Shown here in pieces: positions 44,672-51,430 of a stretch of DNA of 64,000 nt. Location of the stretch: positions 62,001 through 126,000 of IMG/VR virus record IMGVR_UViG_3300030419_007131; one strand, given 5' to 3'. Position numbers and translations under genes: made by a program. Source of the stretch: a virus. The number at the start of each line of letters is the position of its first letter. Within the stretch, counting starts at the first letter, position 1. The notes beneath the pieces are model-generated. The model saw only the letters and a list, made by a program, of their open reading frames with translations. It did no database searches and was not told the DNA's origin.

Positions 44672-44966
44672 TTATTCCTTTATCGTCAACATACACATCT
44701 CCGGACGGCTTGCCCAAAAATAGGGAATGGTACTTGACACCCCATTCTGCTAGCTGCTTCTGTGTCACATCAAAGAACTTAGCATACGCGTAAGCTTCGG
44801 AGTTGCCGCTGCGTCCCATGCCTCGTGCCGTTTGAAATATAATTGTGTGCCCCTCGTCATAAAGTTGGTTAACCTTTTCGATCCTGTCAGTCAAAGGGGT
44901 AGAGTTCTCGTAGTCGCTGTTGGCATTATCACAGATTGTGCCGTCAATATCAAATACATATACCAT
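44646..44966 (-). CDS. Small HAD-family phosphatase of a sugar cluster
   Basis: This 106-residue protein is of the short HAD group found in capsule and LPS loci. Motif I is VFDIDGTICDN, with the nucleophile and acid-base aspartates (D6 and D8); motif II is the threonine of IIFQTARGM; motif III and IV functions are supplied by the GKPSGDVYVDDKG stretch, with its lysine and acidic pair. It lacks a large cap domain, so it should act on small accessible sugar phosphates. Its position immediately beside the heptose nucleotidyltransferase gene suggests that it could serve as the heptose-bisphosphate phosphatase (GmhB step), although true GmhB is larger and has zinc cysteines that are absent here. 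It overlaps that gene by one base. Confidence 0.78.
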   Translation of the reverse strand: MVYVFDIDGTICDNANSDYENSTPLTDRIEKVNQLYDEGHTIIFQTARGMGRSGNSEAYAYAKFFDVTQKQLAEWGVKYHSLFLGKPSGDVYVDDKGINDNEFFTD

Positions 44967-45355
44967 TACATGGTCTCCAAAATGCGCGTGGTAGAATATC
45001 CCTCAACAAACTGAAATATCCTCACCGATGCTAGGTCGCTCCCAACCACTTGATCTGCTGTATAATCGCCACCTTTGACTATTATATCAGGTTCCACTTG
45101 CTTTATTAACTCGTACGGAGTATTCTCGTCGAACACCTCTACTCTGTCCACATAGCGACAGCCTTCAAGCATTACCTTACGGTCTTCAACATTGAAGAAG
45201 GGTCGACTGGGGCCTTTAAGTCTTCGGACGCTGTCGTCACTATTTAAACCCACAACTACAGTCCCCAGTGATTTGCAATATTTAAGCAACTCCATGTGTC
45301 CTCGGTGCAATATATCAAAACACCCATTCGTAAAGATTAGTTTAGTAGTTGGCAT
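44966..45355 (-). CDS. hldE (C-terminal domain): Heptose-1-phosphate nucleotidyltransferase (HldE C-terminal/RfaE2-like)
   Basis: This 129-residue protein matches the cytidylyltransferase-like half of bifunctional HldE. It starts LIFTNGCFDILHRGHMELL, with the H-x-G-H nucleotide-binding motif, continues with VVVGLNSDDSVRRLKG and RPFFNVEDRKVMLEGCRYVD (the conserved R-P, then R-x-x-x-L-x), and ends VKGGDYTADQVVGS and EGYSTTRILETM (the family's G-Y-S-T-T). It joins a heptose-1-phosphate with a nucleotide to make the ADP- or related activated heptose used in LPS inner core or glycan synthesis. In E. coli it is fused to the kinase half; here the kinase lies 1.2 kb upstream at 46550-47278, with a membrane protein and an SDR enzyme between. 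Confidence 0.88.
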   Translation of the reverse strand: MPTTKLIFTNGCFDILHRGHMELLKYCKSLGTVVVGLNSDDSVRRLKGPSRPFFNVEDRKVMLEGCRYVDRVEVFDENTPYELIKQVEPDIIVKGGDYTADQVVGSDLASVRIFQFVEGYSTTRILETM

Positions 45356-46268
45356 ACCAGGGGCTCTCGATAATAGAATAGGTCGTTATCAGCTGTTTGA
45401 TACCGTCATCCAAATCAAAAGCACAAGTATATCCCCTCGAATAAATCTTCTCACTACTCACAATATAATCACGAGTATCAGGATCGCTAGTAAATTCCGC
45501 GCGAATTATTTCAAGTGGAAGGTGCTTCTGAATTGTCTCGGCGAGCTGCAACTTATTCATATTCAAAACATCATTGCCTACATTAAAGGTTTCCCCGGTA
45601 CATGCATCCCAGTTATCGAGCACAAATTTGAACGCATTGCATACGTCATGAATATGCACATAATTCCTCATAAATTCGCACTCATAGAGCACCAGTACAC
45701 GGTCTCGTAAAGTTCGTAACACAAAGTTATTAACGAGCAAATCGGTGCGCATGCGAGAAGATGGGCCGTAAACAGTCGCCAAACGGAACGTTACGCAGTT
45801 CACAGCGCTCCTGTAGGCGTTTTCAGCGTCAACCTTGGTTCTACCATACAGAGACACGGGATTGAGCGGAGATTCCTCTGTGCGGACTGTACCGTCTTCG
45901 CTGGTGCCATACCCTGAGTTGGTGCATGGATAGATCACCTTTTGCTCCGGAAGCTTGTTGTCGGCGATCCACTGATTAATCTCGTAGTTAATTTCTACAG
46001 CTGCCCGGGGATCCCGGTCGCAAAGTGGGAACCCAACCAATGCGGCCAAAGGAATGATGACATCGCAACCTTCCATGAGCTTTCCCAATAGCTCTCTATC
46101 ACGGACGTCACCGCGCACAAAAGTAAAGTTGGGACTATTAGCGTACCTTAGTAAAGACGTGGCATCGTACATTAAGTTATCGATTACCACCACTTCGTGA
46201 TCATCAATAAAATAGTTCACCAATTCGCTACCAATATAGCCGGCTCCTCCAGTAATTAATATCTTCAT
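45342..46268 (-). CDS. NAD-dependent epimerase/dehydratase (extended SDR)
   Basis: This is a 308-residue extended SDR with the Rossmann motif ITGGAGYIGSELVNYF and an acidic residue after strand two (VVIDNL, binding the NAD ribose). The active site is less standard: PCTNSGYGTSE takes the Ser/Thr position, and SLYGRTKVDAENAY supplies the Tyr-x-x-x-Lys pair. The closing block, NYVHIHDVCNAFKFVLDNWD, fits UDP-glucose 4-epimerase-like enzymes. A nucleotide-sugar epimerase or dehydratase role is therefore secure, while the substrate is unknown. It is encoded between the heptose nucleotidyltransferase and the DUF962 membrane protein and could act on the activated heptose, as in the HldD step; this is inferred from context only. 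It overlaps the downstream gene by 14 bases. Confidence 0.82.
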   Translation of the reverse strand: MKILITGGAGYIGSELVNYFIDDHEVVVIDNLMYDATSLLRYANSPNFTFVRGDVRDRELLGKLMEGCDVIIPLAALVGFPLCDRDPRAAVEINYEINQWIADNKLPEQKVIYPCTNSGYGTSEDGTVRTEESPLNPVSLYGRTKVDAENAYRSAVNCVTFRLATVYGPSSRMRTDLLVNNFVLRTLRDRVLVLYECEFMRNYVHIHDVCNAFKFVLDNWDACTGETFNVGNDVLNMNKLQLAETIQKHLPLEIIRAEFTSDPDTRDYIVSSEKIYSRGYTCAFDLDDGIKQLITTYSIIESPWYANY

Positions 46269-46269
46269 T

Positions 46270-46560
46270 TTACCACTCCAACTTTCCGGTTAATATATCT
46301 TTGAGCATTACCCAGTCGCATGCTTTTGCCCACAAAGGCTTAGAAAATGCGGCCGGCTCGTTCTTTTCAAAAAAGAAGTGTCCTGACCATGCGAACGGAT
46401 AAACCACAAAAGGTGTCAGCAACAAAAGCGGCCATGATTTAAAAATGATTGCTGCAACCAAAGTTAATAGTGTAACGCACTGGCCCACTACATGCAATCG
46501 CCTACAAATAGGGTTTTGATGTAAAGTCAGATAATACTCGTAGTATTCTTTAAACGACAC
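46270..46560 (-). CDS. DUF962/Mpo1-like membrane protein
   Basis: This 96-residue integral membrane protein matches the DUF962 family by two conserved blocks. The first is SFKEYYEYYLTLHQNPICRR, followed by LHVVGQ (the N-P-x-x-R-R-[LM]-H-x-x-G signature). The second is YPFAWSGHFFFEKNEPAAF (the G-H-x-x-x-E-x-N-x-P signature). Two or three hydrophobic segments lie between. In yeast, the family member Mpo1 is an iron-dependent dioxygenase of 2-hydroxy fatty acids; the bacterial members are uncharacterised. The frame is open further upstream, but a GTG at 46560 with AGGAGG seven bases before it is clearly the start. The gene overlaps the kinase gene by 11 bases. A lipid-modifying enzyme in a phage glycan cassette is unexpected. 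Confidence 0.85.
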   Translation of the reverse strand: MSFKEYYEYYLTLHQNPICRRLHVVGQCVTLLTLVAAIIFKSWPLLLLTPFVVYPFAWSGHFFFEKNEPAAFSKPLWAKACDWVMLKDILTGKLEW

Positions 46561-47278
46561 CGACGCCCCTCCTTTGGACCACCTCTGTGGCACACTCGTT
46601 TGCAAAGACAATCGCTTGACGAATATCTTGGGTTTCCATATACTTGGCTACCAGGCCGGCCAAAAAAGTATCTCCTGCTCCTGACATATCTTTCACCTCT
46701 ACGTTTTCCACCGGGAACCTCTCGCCCTGGTATTCACACCCTTTCTCTCTCAAAGTAATAATCATGTTATCAGTGTTGTCAACCGTATGTTTCGTACGAT
46801 TGAACTCATATTCATTAATTTTGATAAACTTGGCGCCGGTCGACCAGGGCCCTAGGATCTTTTTTGTGTCCATGAAAACAGTAGAATGATTTTGGCAAAT
46901 AAAAGCAATATCCTCTTCGATCAAAAAGCCCTTATTATAGTCGGATATAACAATAGCATCATATTTTGAAAGAAGTTCTTTCGTTAAGCCCTCAACGCGC
47001 CGAACATCTTCCTCGCCCGTGTCAACGCGTAAAAACATGTAATTGGTTTGCTGGTCCACATACCTAGTTTTTTCGGTTTTCTCAGCGTTACTCATTAAAT
47101 CACAGGCGGTCCCGAGTTGTTGGAGATTAGCTGCTACATTTGCCGCCATTCCTCCGTTGCTGCAGGTTTTCTTGGGAACGAAAACTGGTGCTGGGACGTC
47201 CGGACAAAGGCGCGTACACTCACCATATACAAATACATCAGTACATGCGTCCCCTATAACCAGCGTCTTGCTACTCAT
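46550..47278 (-). CDS. hldE (N-terminal domain): Heptose-7-phosphate kinase (HldE N-terminal/RfaE1-like, PfkB family)
   Basis: This PfkB-family sugar kinase of 242 residues is shorter than the usual 310-330 of the HldE kinase half. It opens with LVIGDACTDVFVYGECTRLC and PAPVFVPKKTCSNGGMAANV, the substrate-binding G-G family motif, and ends with DMSGAGDTFLAGLVAKYM, the ATP-binding G-A-G-D-T-F with catalytic aspartate. YDAIVISDYNKGFL and VFMDTKKILGPWSTGAKFIK are the usual HldE blocks (S-D-Y-x-K-G and D-x-K). It would phosphorylate heptose-7-phosphate at C1. Its partner nucleotidyltransferase is at 44966-45355. The 3' end overlaps the GTG start of the DUF962 gene. The reduced length comes mainly from shorter mid-region loops. 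Confidence 0.85.
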   Translation of the reverse strand: MSSKTLVIGDACTDVFVYGECTRLCPDVPAPVFVPKKTCSNGGMAANVAANLQQLGTACDLMSNAEKTEKTRYVDQQTNYMFLRVDTGEEDVRRVEGLTKELLSKYDAIVISDYNKGFLIEEDIAFICQNHSTVFMDTKKILGPWSTGAKFIKINEYEFNRTKHTVDNTDNMIITLREKGCEYQGERFPVENVEVKDMSGAGDTFLAGLVAKYMETQDIRQAIVFANECATEVVQRRGVGVV

Positions 47279-47681
47279 CTTTCCAGCTAACTTCCCAATC
47301 CTTAAAATCGGCAGCTAAGCAGTCTATCTTATAGTCCTTTCTGCCGCCAACTATCTCTTGAATTTTATTTTTGGCAACGTTGCGGATACCATTTAGCCCA
47401 TGGGTCAACTCTAGATTGTTGCCGTCTTTGATTCCTTTGCGGTAATTAGATTCATTGTGCCAAATATGAAGGTTCATTTGTGATAACACAACAATAGCAC
47501 GAATAGTTTCGCCCGTAATGTTTTCGGAAGAATCCAATATCAATTGAACATCATGAACAATGTCCTTGATTTCCTGGGAATATTCCTCTTTGTGCTCGGG
47601 AATGAAAACTTCTTTAAGCTGTGCGATAGAAAGTCTATCAATCAGCTCTGCTAATGTGGGCAAATATTTTCTTTGACTCAT
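47271..47681 (-). CDS. Unknown protein in glycan cassette (136 residues)
   Basis: No recognised family. The sequence is helical and well conserved in appearance: YLPTLAELIDRLSIAQLKEV, FIPEHKEEYSQEIKDIVHDV, then NITGETIRAIVVLSQMNLHI and WHNESNYRKGIKDGNNLELT, ending with GLNGIRNVAKNKIQEIVGGR and a CLAADFKDWEVSW tail. The order of a helical start, a tryptophan-histidine-asparagine centre (WHNESNYR) and a conserved E-L-T-H-G-x-N-G-x-R block suggests a folded domain with a polar active-site-like centre. No catalytic motif is assigned. It overlaps the kinase gene by eight bases and follows the dehydratase gene closely, so it probably serves the same pathway. A small sugar-binding or isomerase protein is one speculation. 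Confidence 0.6.
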   Translation of the reverse strand: MSQRKYLPTLAELIDRLSIAQLKEVFIPEHKEEYSQEIKDIVHDVQLILDSSENITGETIRAIVVLSQMNLHIWHNESNYRKGIKDGNNLELTHGLNGIRNVAKNKIQEIVGGRKDYKIDCLAADFKDWEVSWKDE

Positions 47682-47690
47682 AATCTACCT

Positions 47691-48836
47691 TCACCTAGGG
47701 GCACTACAGTTGGCTAAACCTTCTTTCAACGCAACAATGATTCGGGCGACGTCGTCGTCGCTCAAATACTGATGGCAGCCGATATGAACACCGTTGTCTC
47801 CCACCCATTCAGATTCAGGAAAATCACCCAATGAGTGACCCATGTCTGCAAAAGCCGCATGTTGTGTAGGAATACACCCAAAATTTCTCTTGTGATGAAT
47901 ATTGTGATGATCTAAGGCAGCCTTGATATGTTCAATATCTCCTTCTGTCTTGCACGTCACACTAAATCCATGAGGACAGTTTACATTTCCCTCGTCTTCC
48001 TCGGAAAACCACGCAACGTCTTCAAACCCCACAACGCCAGCGCGCATTTCTTTCATGAAACGATGACGTGTCCAAAATGTATCCCAGAACACACTAAGTG
48101 CTTCGAGGCCGATAGATGCTTCTAGATCGTTCATCTTAGAGTTCAGCCCAGTTCTCAGATGATCAAAATAAATAGAATTGTGTGGGCGGCCGTGTGAGCG
48201 TGTAGAGGTCAGAAGATTGCCGATTTCTTCACTATTAGCCGACACCATACCTCCTTCGCCACAGCACACCAGGTGAGCAATGTAGAAACTGTAAACCGAC
48301 ATGTCGCCCCACTGGCCGACGAGCTTGCCTTTATATCTTGCGCCATGAGCTTCGCACGCATCTTCAATGACGAGAAGATTGTGTCGAGACGCGATATCAC
48401 AGATAACATCCATTTCCGCCATGCGGCCCATCGTGTGCACCGGCATAATAGCTACCGTATTTTCGTTAATAGCCTCTTCAATTTTCGACTCATCAATATT
48501 CAAAGTTTCTCTTTTGACGTCAACAAACTTCGGTACCAGGCCTGCAGCGCGGACTGCATTAGAGGTAGCAATAAACGACAACGCTGGGACGATCACTTCA
48601 CTAACATTTCTTTTGGCGCCCTTCAGATCATACAAAGCCAAGCAAGAGTTTAGTACACCATCCGTACCTGAACTTACAGCAACACTTTGGGTATATTCAA
48701 ATAACTCGTTCCACTGCTTTTCTAAAGCCTTTACTTTCGGACCTCCGGATGCCCAGTTGGTATCGCAAACATCCATAAGATGCTCCCGAGCCAAATCGCC
48801 GATTACTAGTTCACCAAATTCAATTCTTTTTTTCAT
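47691..48836 (-). CDS. DegT-family PLP-dependent sugar 3-dehydratase (ColD/RfbH-like)
   Basis: This 381-residue DegT/DnrJ/EryC1/StrS-fold enzyme binds pyridoxal phosphate: SGTDGVLNSCLALY near the start and LVIEDACEAHGARYKGK, with the PLP-nitrogen aspartate. In the aminotransferases of the family, the catalytic lysine sits in S-F-x-x-x-K. Here the block is SFYIAHLVCCGEGG, with His188 at the lysine position. Lysine-to-histidine replacement is the known mark of the 3-dehydratases ColD (GDP-4-keto-6-deoxymannose) and RfbH/E1 (CDP-4-keto-6-deoxyglucose), which remove the C3 hydroxyl to give 3,6-dideoxy sugars. E1-type enzymes also bear an iron-sulfur cluster, for which no cysteine cluster is obvious, so the ColD mechanism fits better. 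It follows the thiamine-enzyme genes, overlapping by four bases (ATGA). Confidence 0.85.
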   Translation of the reverse strand: MKKRIEFGELVIGDLAREHLMDVCDTNWASGGPKVKALEKQWNELFEYTQSVAVSSGTDGVLNSCLALYDLKGAKRNVSEVIVPALSFIATSNAVRAAGLVPKFVDVKRETLNIDESKIEEAINENTVAIMPVHTMGRMAEMDVICDIASRHNLLVIEDACEAHGARYKGKLVGQWGDMSVYSFYIAHLVCCGEGGMVSANSEEIGNLLTSTRSHGRPHNSIYFDHLRTGLNSKMNDLEASIGLEALSVFWDTFWTRHRFMKEMRAGVVGFEDVAWFSEEDEGNVNCPHGFSVTCKTEGDIEHIKAALDHHNIHHKRNFGCIPTQHAAFADMGHSLGDFPESEWVGDNGVHIGCHQYLSDDDVARIIVALKEGLANCSAPR

Positions 48837-49357
48837 CTGTATAAATCTCCATGTTCAATTATTAAAGTAGATCGATCGCTGTTTAAAGCTCTCTCGTACG
48901 CAGGCACCACCTCAGGTCCGTACAGCAACTCAACTACATCAATATTGGTACAAGCGCTCCTGAAGCACTCTGTATAGTCCGCTTTATGTTGGTGACCCGG
49001 GTCGAGGGGGTACTGTGATCCCACAACAGCCTTCATGATAACCTTCGGCTTACTCTGACCCACAGACATGGCCTCCCACTTGTCTAGGTGATTTACGATT
49101 TGGTTCATTGCTAAAATGATGAAGTTCATTCTGGGATAAACAGAAACCGGAATGTATCCCTCGATGGCTAGACCTAGGGCGACTCCCGCTTGAAATTCTT
49201 CTGCAACTGGTAGTTCAAGAAGCTTCTCTGGAGGGAAATGCTTCACCTGATGAGTAAGGGCGGTTCCCTTATATTCTACGGCCTGTCCAATAAAAATTGT
49301 TTTGGGATGCTGATTTAGCAATTCCATTCCTTTATACACTTCTTCTTTATAGTTCAT
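48833..49357 (-). CDS. Thiamine-diphosphate enzyme, E1-beta-like (Pyr domain only)
   Basis: This 174-residue protein matches the pyrimidine-binding domain of E1-beta subunits (pyruvate/acetoin dehydrogenase type): LLELPVAEEFQAGVALGLAI contains the catalytic glutamate of the thiamine aminopyrimidine contact, and IPVSVYPRMNFIILAMNQIV and GQSKPKVIMKAVVGSQYPLD follow the family order. A full E1-beta has about 330 residues with a C-terminal transketolase domain, which is absent here, so this is a stripped-down subunit. The ATG at 49357 is preferred (GGAG, seven bases upstream); the frame is open further back, but only through the end of the alpha gene. It pairs with the E1-alpha-like gene upstream and is followed by the 3-dehydratase. 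A two-carbon transfer to a deoxy sugar is an inference from that context. Confidence 0.82.
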   Translation of the reverse strand: MNYKEEVYKGMELLNQHPKTIFIGQAVEYKGTALTHQVKHFPPEKLLELPVAEEFQAGVALGLAIEGYIPVSVYPRMNFIILAMNQIVNHLDKWEAMSVGQSKPKVIMKAVVGSQYPLDPGHQHKADYTECFRSACTNIDVVELLYGPEVVPAYERALNSDRSTLIIEHGDLYR

Positions 49358-49358
49358 C

Positions 49359-49991
49359 CTAAAACTCCACAAATACGCCCGTACCCGAATGGGGATAAGA
49401 CATCTCATACGTATAATAAACAAGATCTGTACTAGTATCCGCAGACATAGTTTTATAGATCTGGTATAAAGACTCCGTGGGAACGGAGCCCCAGCACTCT
49501 TCAGTGATGGTCCCCACCGACTTGCCGTTGTCTTCGATTATGAAGGTGATTGGGAGGTCGTGGGATATTGCGTAAACAATAGATTCATGGGATATGCCTG
49601 TTCGAAAGCTCATATCTCCAAGAAAGCAGAATACACGATTAAGCTTATTCTGTTTCTTAAGCGCCAACGCGGTGCCGGTTGCAATCGGGGAGATTCCTCC
49701 AACGATAGCAGAACTATAGAAATTATAATCCGGGTAATGCAGGGTAATAGACCTTCCCTCTAAAATATCTTGCTTCACTCTTTCAGGAGGAACTCCCTGT
49801 AAAAGAGCGTGTAAATGGCTAGCCCAAGTTGAATAAACATAATGTTCATTGGAAATCTGAAGGTTTTTAAAGATGTCGACAAGTATCTGCTCATTACCAT
49901 CTCGTAAATGCACAGGAGCGGTAATGTGGCCGGCTTCGTAGATGGCGGCGATATCTTTTTCAAACTCGATCAAATCACTGGCTTGTAACAT
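49359..49991 (-). CDS. Thiamine-diphosphate enzyme, E1-alpha-like (PP domain)
   Basis: This 210-residue protein resembles the alpha subunit of 2-oxo acid dehydrogenase E1. It has the family order WASHLHALLQGVPPERVKQD, YNFYSSAIVGGISPIATGTA and VFCFLGDMSFRTGISHESIV. The thiamine-diphosphate motif starts at GD and ends at IIEDNGKSVGT, with the metal-binding Asp and Asn, so the cofactor site looks intact. It is shorter than the typical 320-370 residues, missing C-terminal parts. Homologous alpha/beta pairs occur in glycan and antibiotic deoxysugar clusters, where they add a two-carbon unit to a keto sugar (as proposed for AviB1/AviB2 in avilamycin synthesis), rather than in central metabolism. 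Acyl transfer to the product of the adjacent 3-dehydratase is inferred. It overlaps the RmlC-like gene by 17 bases. Confidence 0.85.
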   Translation of the reverse strand: MLQASDLIEFEKDIAAIYEAGHITAPVHLRDGNEQILVDIFKNLQISNEHYVYSTWASHLHALLQGVPPERVKQDILEGRSITLHYPDYNFYSSAIVGGISPIATGTALALKKQNKLNRVFCFLGDMSFRTGISHESIVYAISHDLPITFIIEDNGKSVGTITEECWGSVPTESLYQIYKTMSADTSTDLVYYTYEMSYPHSGTGVFVEF

Positions 49992-50484
49992 TCTTTTTTA
50001 GCTCCTTTAAAGATTGTGAACGGCGATCCCTCTCTGAGACTATTTGACACAATGAGTCGTCCCATTCGGGCGATATATCAGAATCATCATAGTGAACACT
50101 CCATTGGTCTTCCGGTGCTGTATAGTACTCGCTCCATTTATAATAGAAAATGCAAGTTGTACTCAAGCACTGATGCGCGTTTAACGTGCGTGGCGGCACT
50201 AGAACCGAAGTAGATTCAAGCGAATCACCATCTAGAATATAAACCTTTTTTTCGTCTGTGTCAATGTTATACGTAACTAATTTTATCTTTCCGTGTAAAC
50301 AAGAGATAAGCTTCCACGTCTTATCGTCGCCATGAAATCCCCTAATCACTCCTTGGTTAGATTTTGAAACCTTATCTTGAACAAACGTACAATCTACTGG
50401 GATTTTTCTTTCATCATAAATCGTATAGATATTACCGCGGGGCTCAAAATGCTTCTGATCCACCAACGTAATATCATTGTACAT
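49975..50484 (-). CDS. RmlC-like deoxysugar epimerase (cupin)
   Basis: This 169-residue protein matches the dTDP-4-dehydrorhamnose 3,5-epimerase family in its conserved block SNQGVIRGFHGDDKTWKLIS, with the R-G-x-H motif carrying the catalytic-region histidine, then CLHGKIKLVTYNIDTDEKKV and LVPPRTLNAHQCLS, the second cupin half. The start (VDQKHFEPRGNIYTIYDERK) also follows the family (F-x-D-x-R-G-x-x-x). It would invert centres next to a keto group of an NDP-4-keto-6-deoxysugar. Close relatives include 3,4-ketoisomerases of amino-sugar pathways, so the exact product is open. It lies between the SDR gene and the thiamine-enzyme pair, overlapping both, as part of one deoxysugar sub-operon. Confidence 0.8.
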   Translation of the reverse strand: MYNDITLVDQKHFEPRGNIYTIYDERKIPVDCTFVQDKVSKSNQGVIRGFHGDDKTWKLISCLHGKIKLVTYNIDTDEKKVYILDGDSLESTSVLVPPRTLNAHQCLSTTCIFYYKWSEYYTAPEDQWSVHYDDSDISPEWDDSLCQIVSERDRRSQSLKELKKNVTSQ

Positions 50485-51430
50485 GGTTTTTATACCATTC
50501 GCAAGTCTTCCTCAAACCTTCCTCAATACTGGTGCTTACGGTCCATCCGAGATCTCGCTCGGCTTTATCGCAATTAAGTATAACAGTCGTAGGAATGTCC
50601 GGCTTGGTAAGGTCGAACTGAAGATCTAGCTCCTTGTCGTTTAGCTTCATGATTGTTTCGGCCAACTGAAGAATGGGATAAGCTTGTCCTCCTCCGCAAT
50701 TGTATAGCTCATACATTCCCTTTTGGTTGTCGATGCACTTATGAATAAAATCAACCAAATCGTCAATGTAAATGATGTCTCGCGAGGCTTTACCTTCTCC
50801 CCAAATCTCTAACGTATCTTCCGCATTGATAATCTTATTTACAAAAGCGGGAACTACATGGCACTTGTCCAAGTCAAACTTGTCATAGGGTCCGTAAACA
50901 TTAGAGTGACGGAAAGCCGTGAATTTCGTCGTACCAATACGTGAATAAAAGTCGCACATATTCTCATTAAAAACCTTCATATGGCCTACGCCAAAATATG
51001 CACTGTATAACTCATCGCTGGCGCTCCAATCAGCCTCAGACTGAGGATGGTCTTTGGGCTGATACATTACCGTGCAACTGGGGAAGAGCACATGACCTAC
51101 ACCAGCCGTCATTGCTTCTCGGAAGATCCAAGCATTCATGACCACATTGTCAGTCACATGAACATATGGCCTCTCTACCACGTCCTTTGCGCCGGTGGTG
51201 GTGGCAGCAGCCTGCAGTACCACATCAAAATGCTTGCTAGCAAACAGCCCCTTAACCTCGGATTCGTTGCGCAAGTCGATCGAAACATAGTCAACCCCTT
51301 CCACTCGGCCACGCTGAGGTTCTGTCTTATTAAATAACGTCGCCGTTATATCATAGCTGTCTTTAAAGTGGTCCAAACATGTTTTGCCGATCAACCCATC
51401 AGCTCCACAAATCAGCATAGTCTTCGTCAT
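50474..51430 (-). CDS. Extended SDR, GDP-fucose synthase/epimerase-like (copy 1)
   Basis: This 318-residue NAD(P)-dependent sugar-nucleotide enzyme has ICGADGLIGKTCLDHFKDSY as its Rossmann motif. AFRHSNVYGPYDKFDLDKCH and the C-terminal LEIWGEGKASRDIIYIDDLV are shared with the SDR at 52082-53074 (VEIWGDGSAGRDIIHARDIA), so the two are paralogues flanking the methyltransferase gene. The general layout recalls GDP-L-fucose synthase (Fcl). The standard Tyr-x-x-x-Lys site is not clear: the region reads SAYFGVGHMKVFNENM, with spacing that does not fit the usual pattern, so the catalytic tyrosine may be displaced or lost. It overlaps the next gene by 11 bases. Substrate and exact reaction are not determined. 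Confidence 0.75.
   Translation of the reverse strand: MTKTMLICGADGLIGKTCLDHFKDSYDITATLFNKTEPQRGRVEGVDYVSIDLRNESEVKGLFASKHFDVVLQAAATTTGAKDVVERPYVHVTDNVVMNAWIFREAMTAGVGHVLFPSCTVMYQPKDHPQSEADWSASDELYSAYFGVGHMKVFNENMCDFYSRIGTTKFTAFRHSNVYGPYDKFDLDKCHVVPAFVNKIINAEDTLEIWGEGKASRDIIYIDDLVDFIHKCIDNQKGMYELYNCGGGQAYPILQLAETIMKLNDKELDLQFDLTKPDIPTTVILNCDKAERDLGWTVSTSIEEGLRKTCEWYKNHVQ

Noticed and set aside
45192-45710. 172-codon plus-strand frame opposite the heptose and SDR genes
   Set aside because: It lies antisense to two genes with clear motifs, and the protein resembles nothing.
46561-46611. Upstream extension of the DUF962 gene to an ATG at 46611
   Set aside because: GTG at 46560 has an ideal AGGAGG seven bases ahead and begins exactly at the family's conserved N-terminus.
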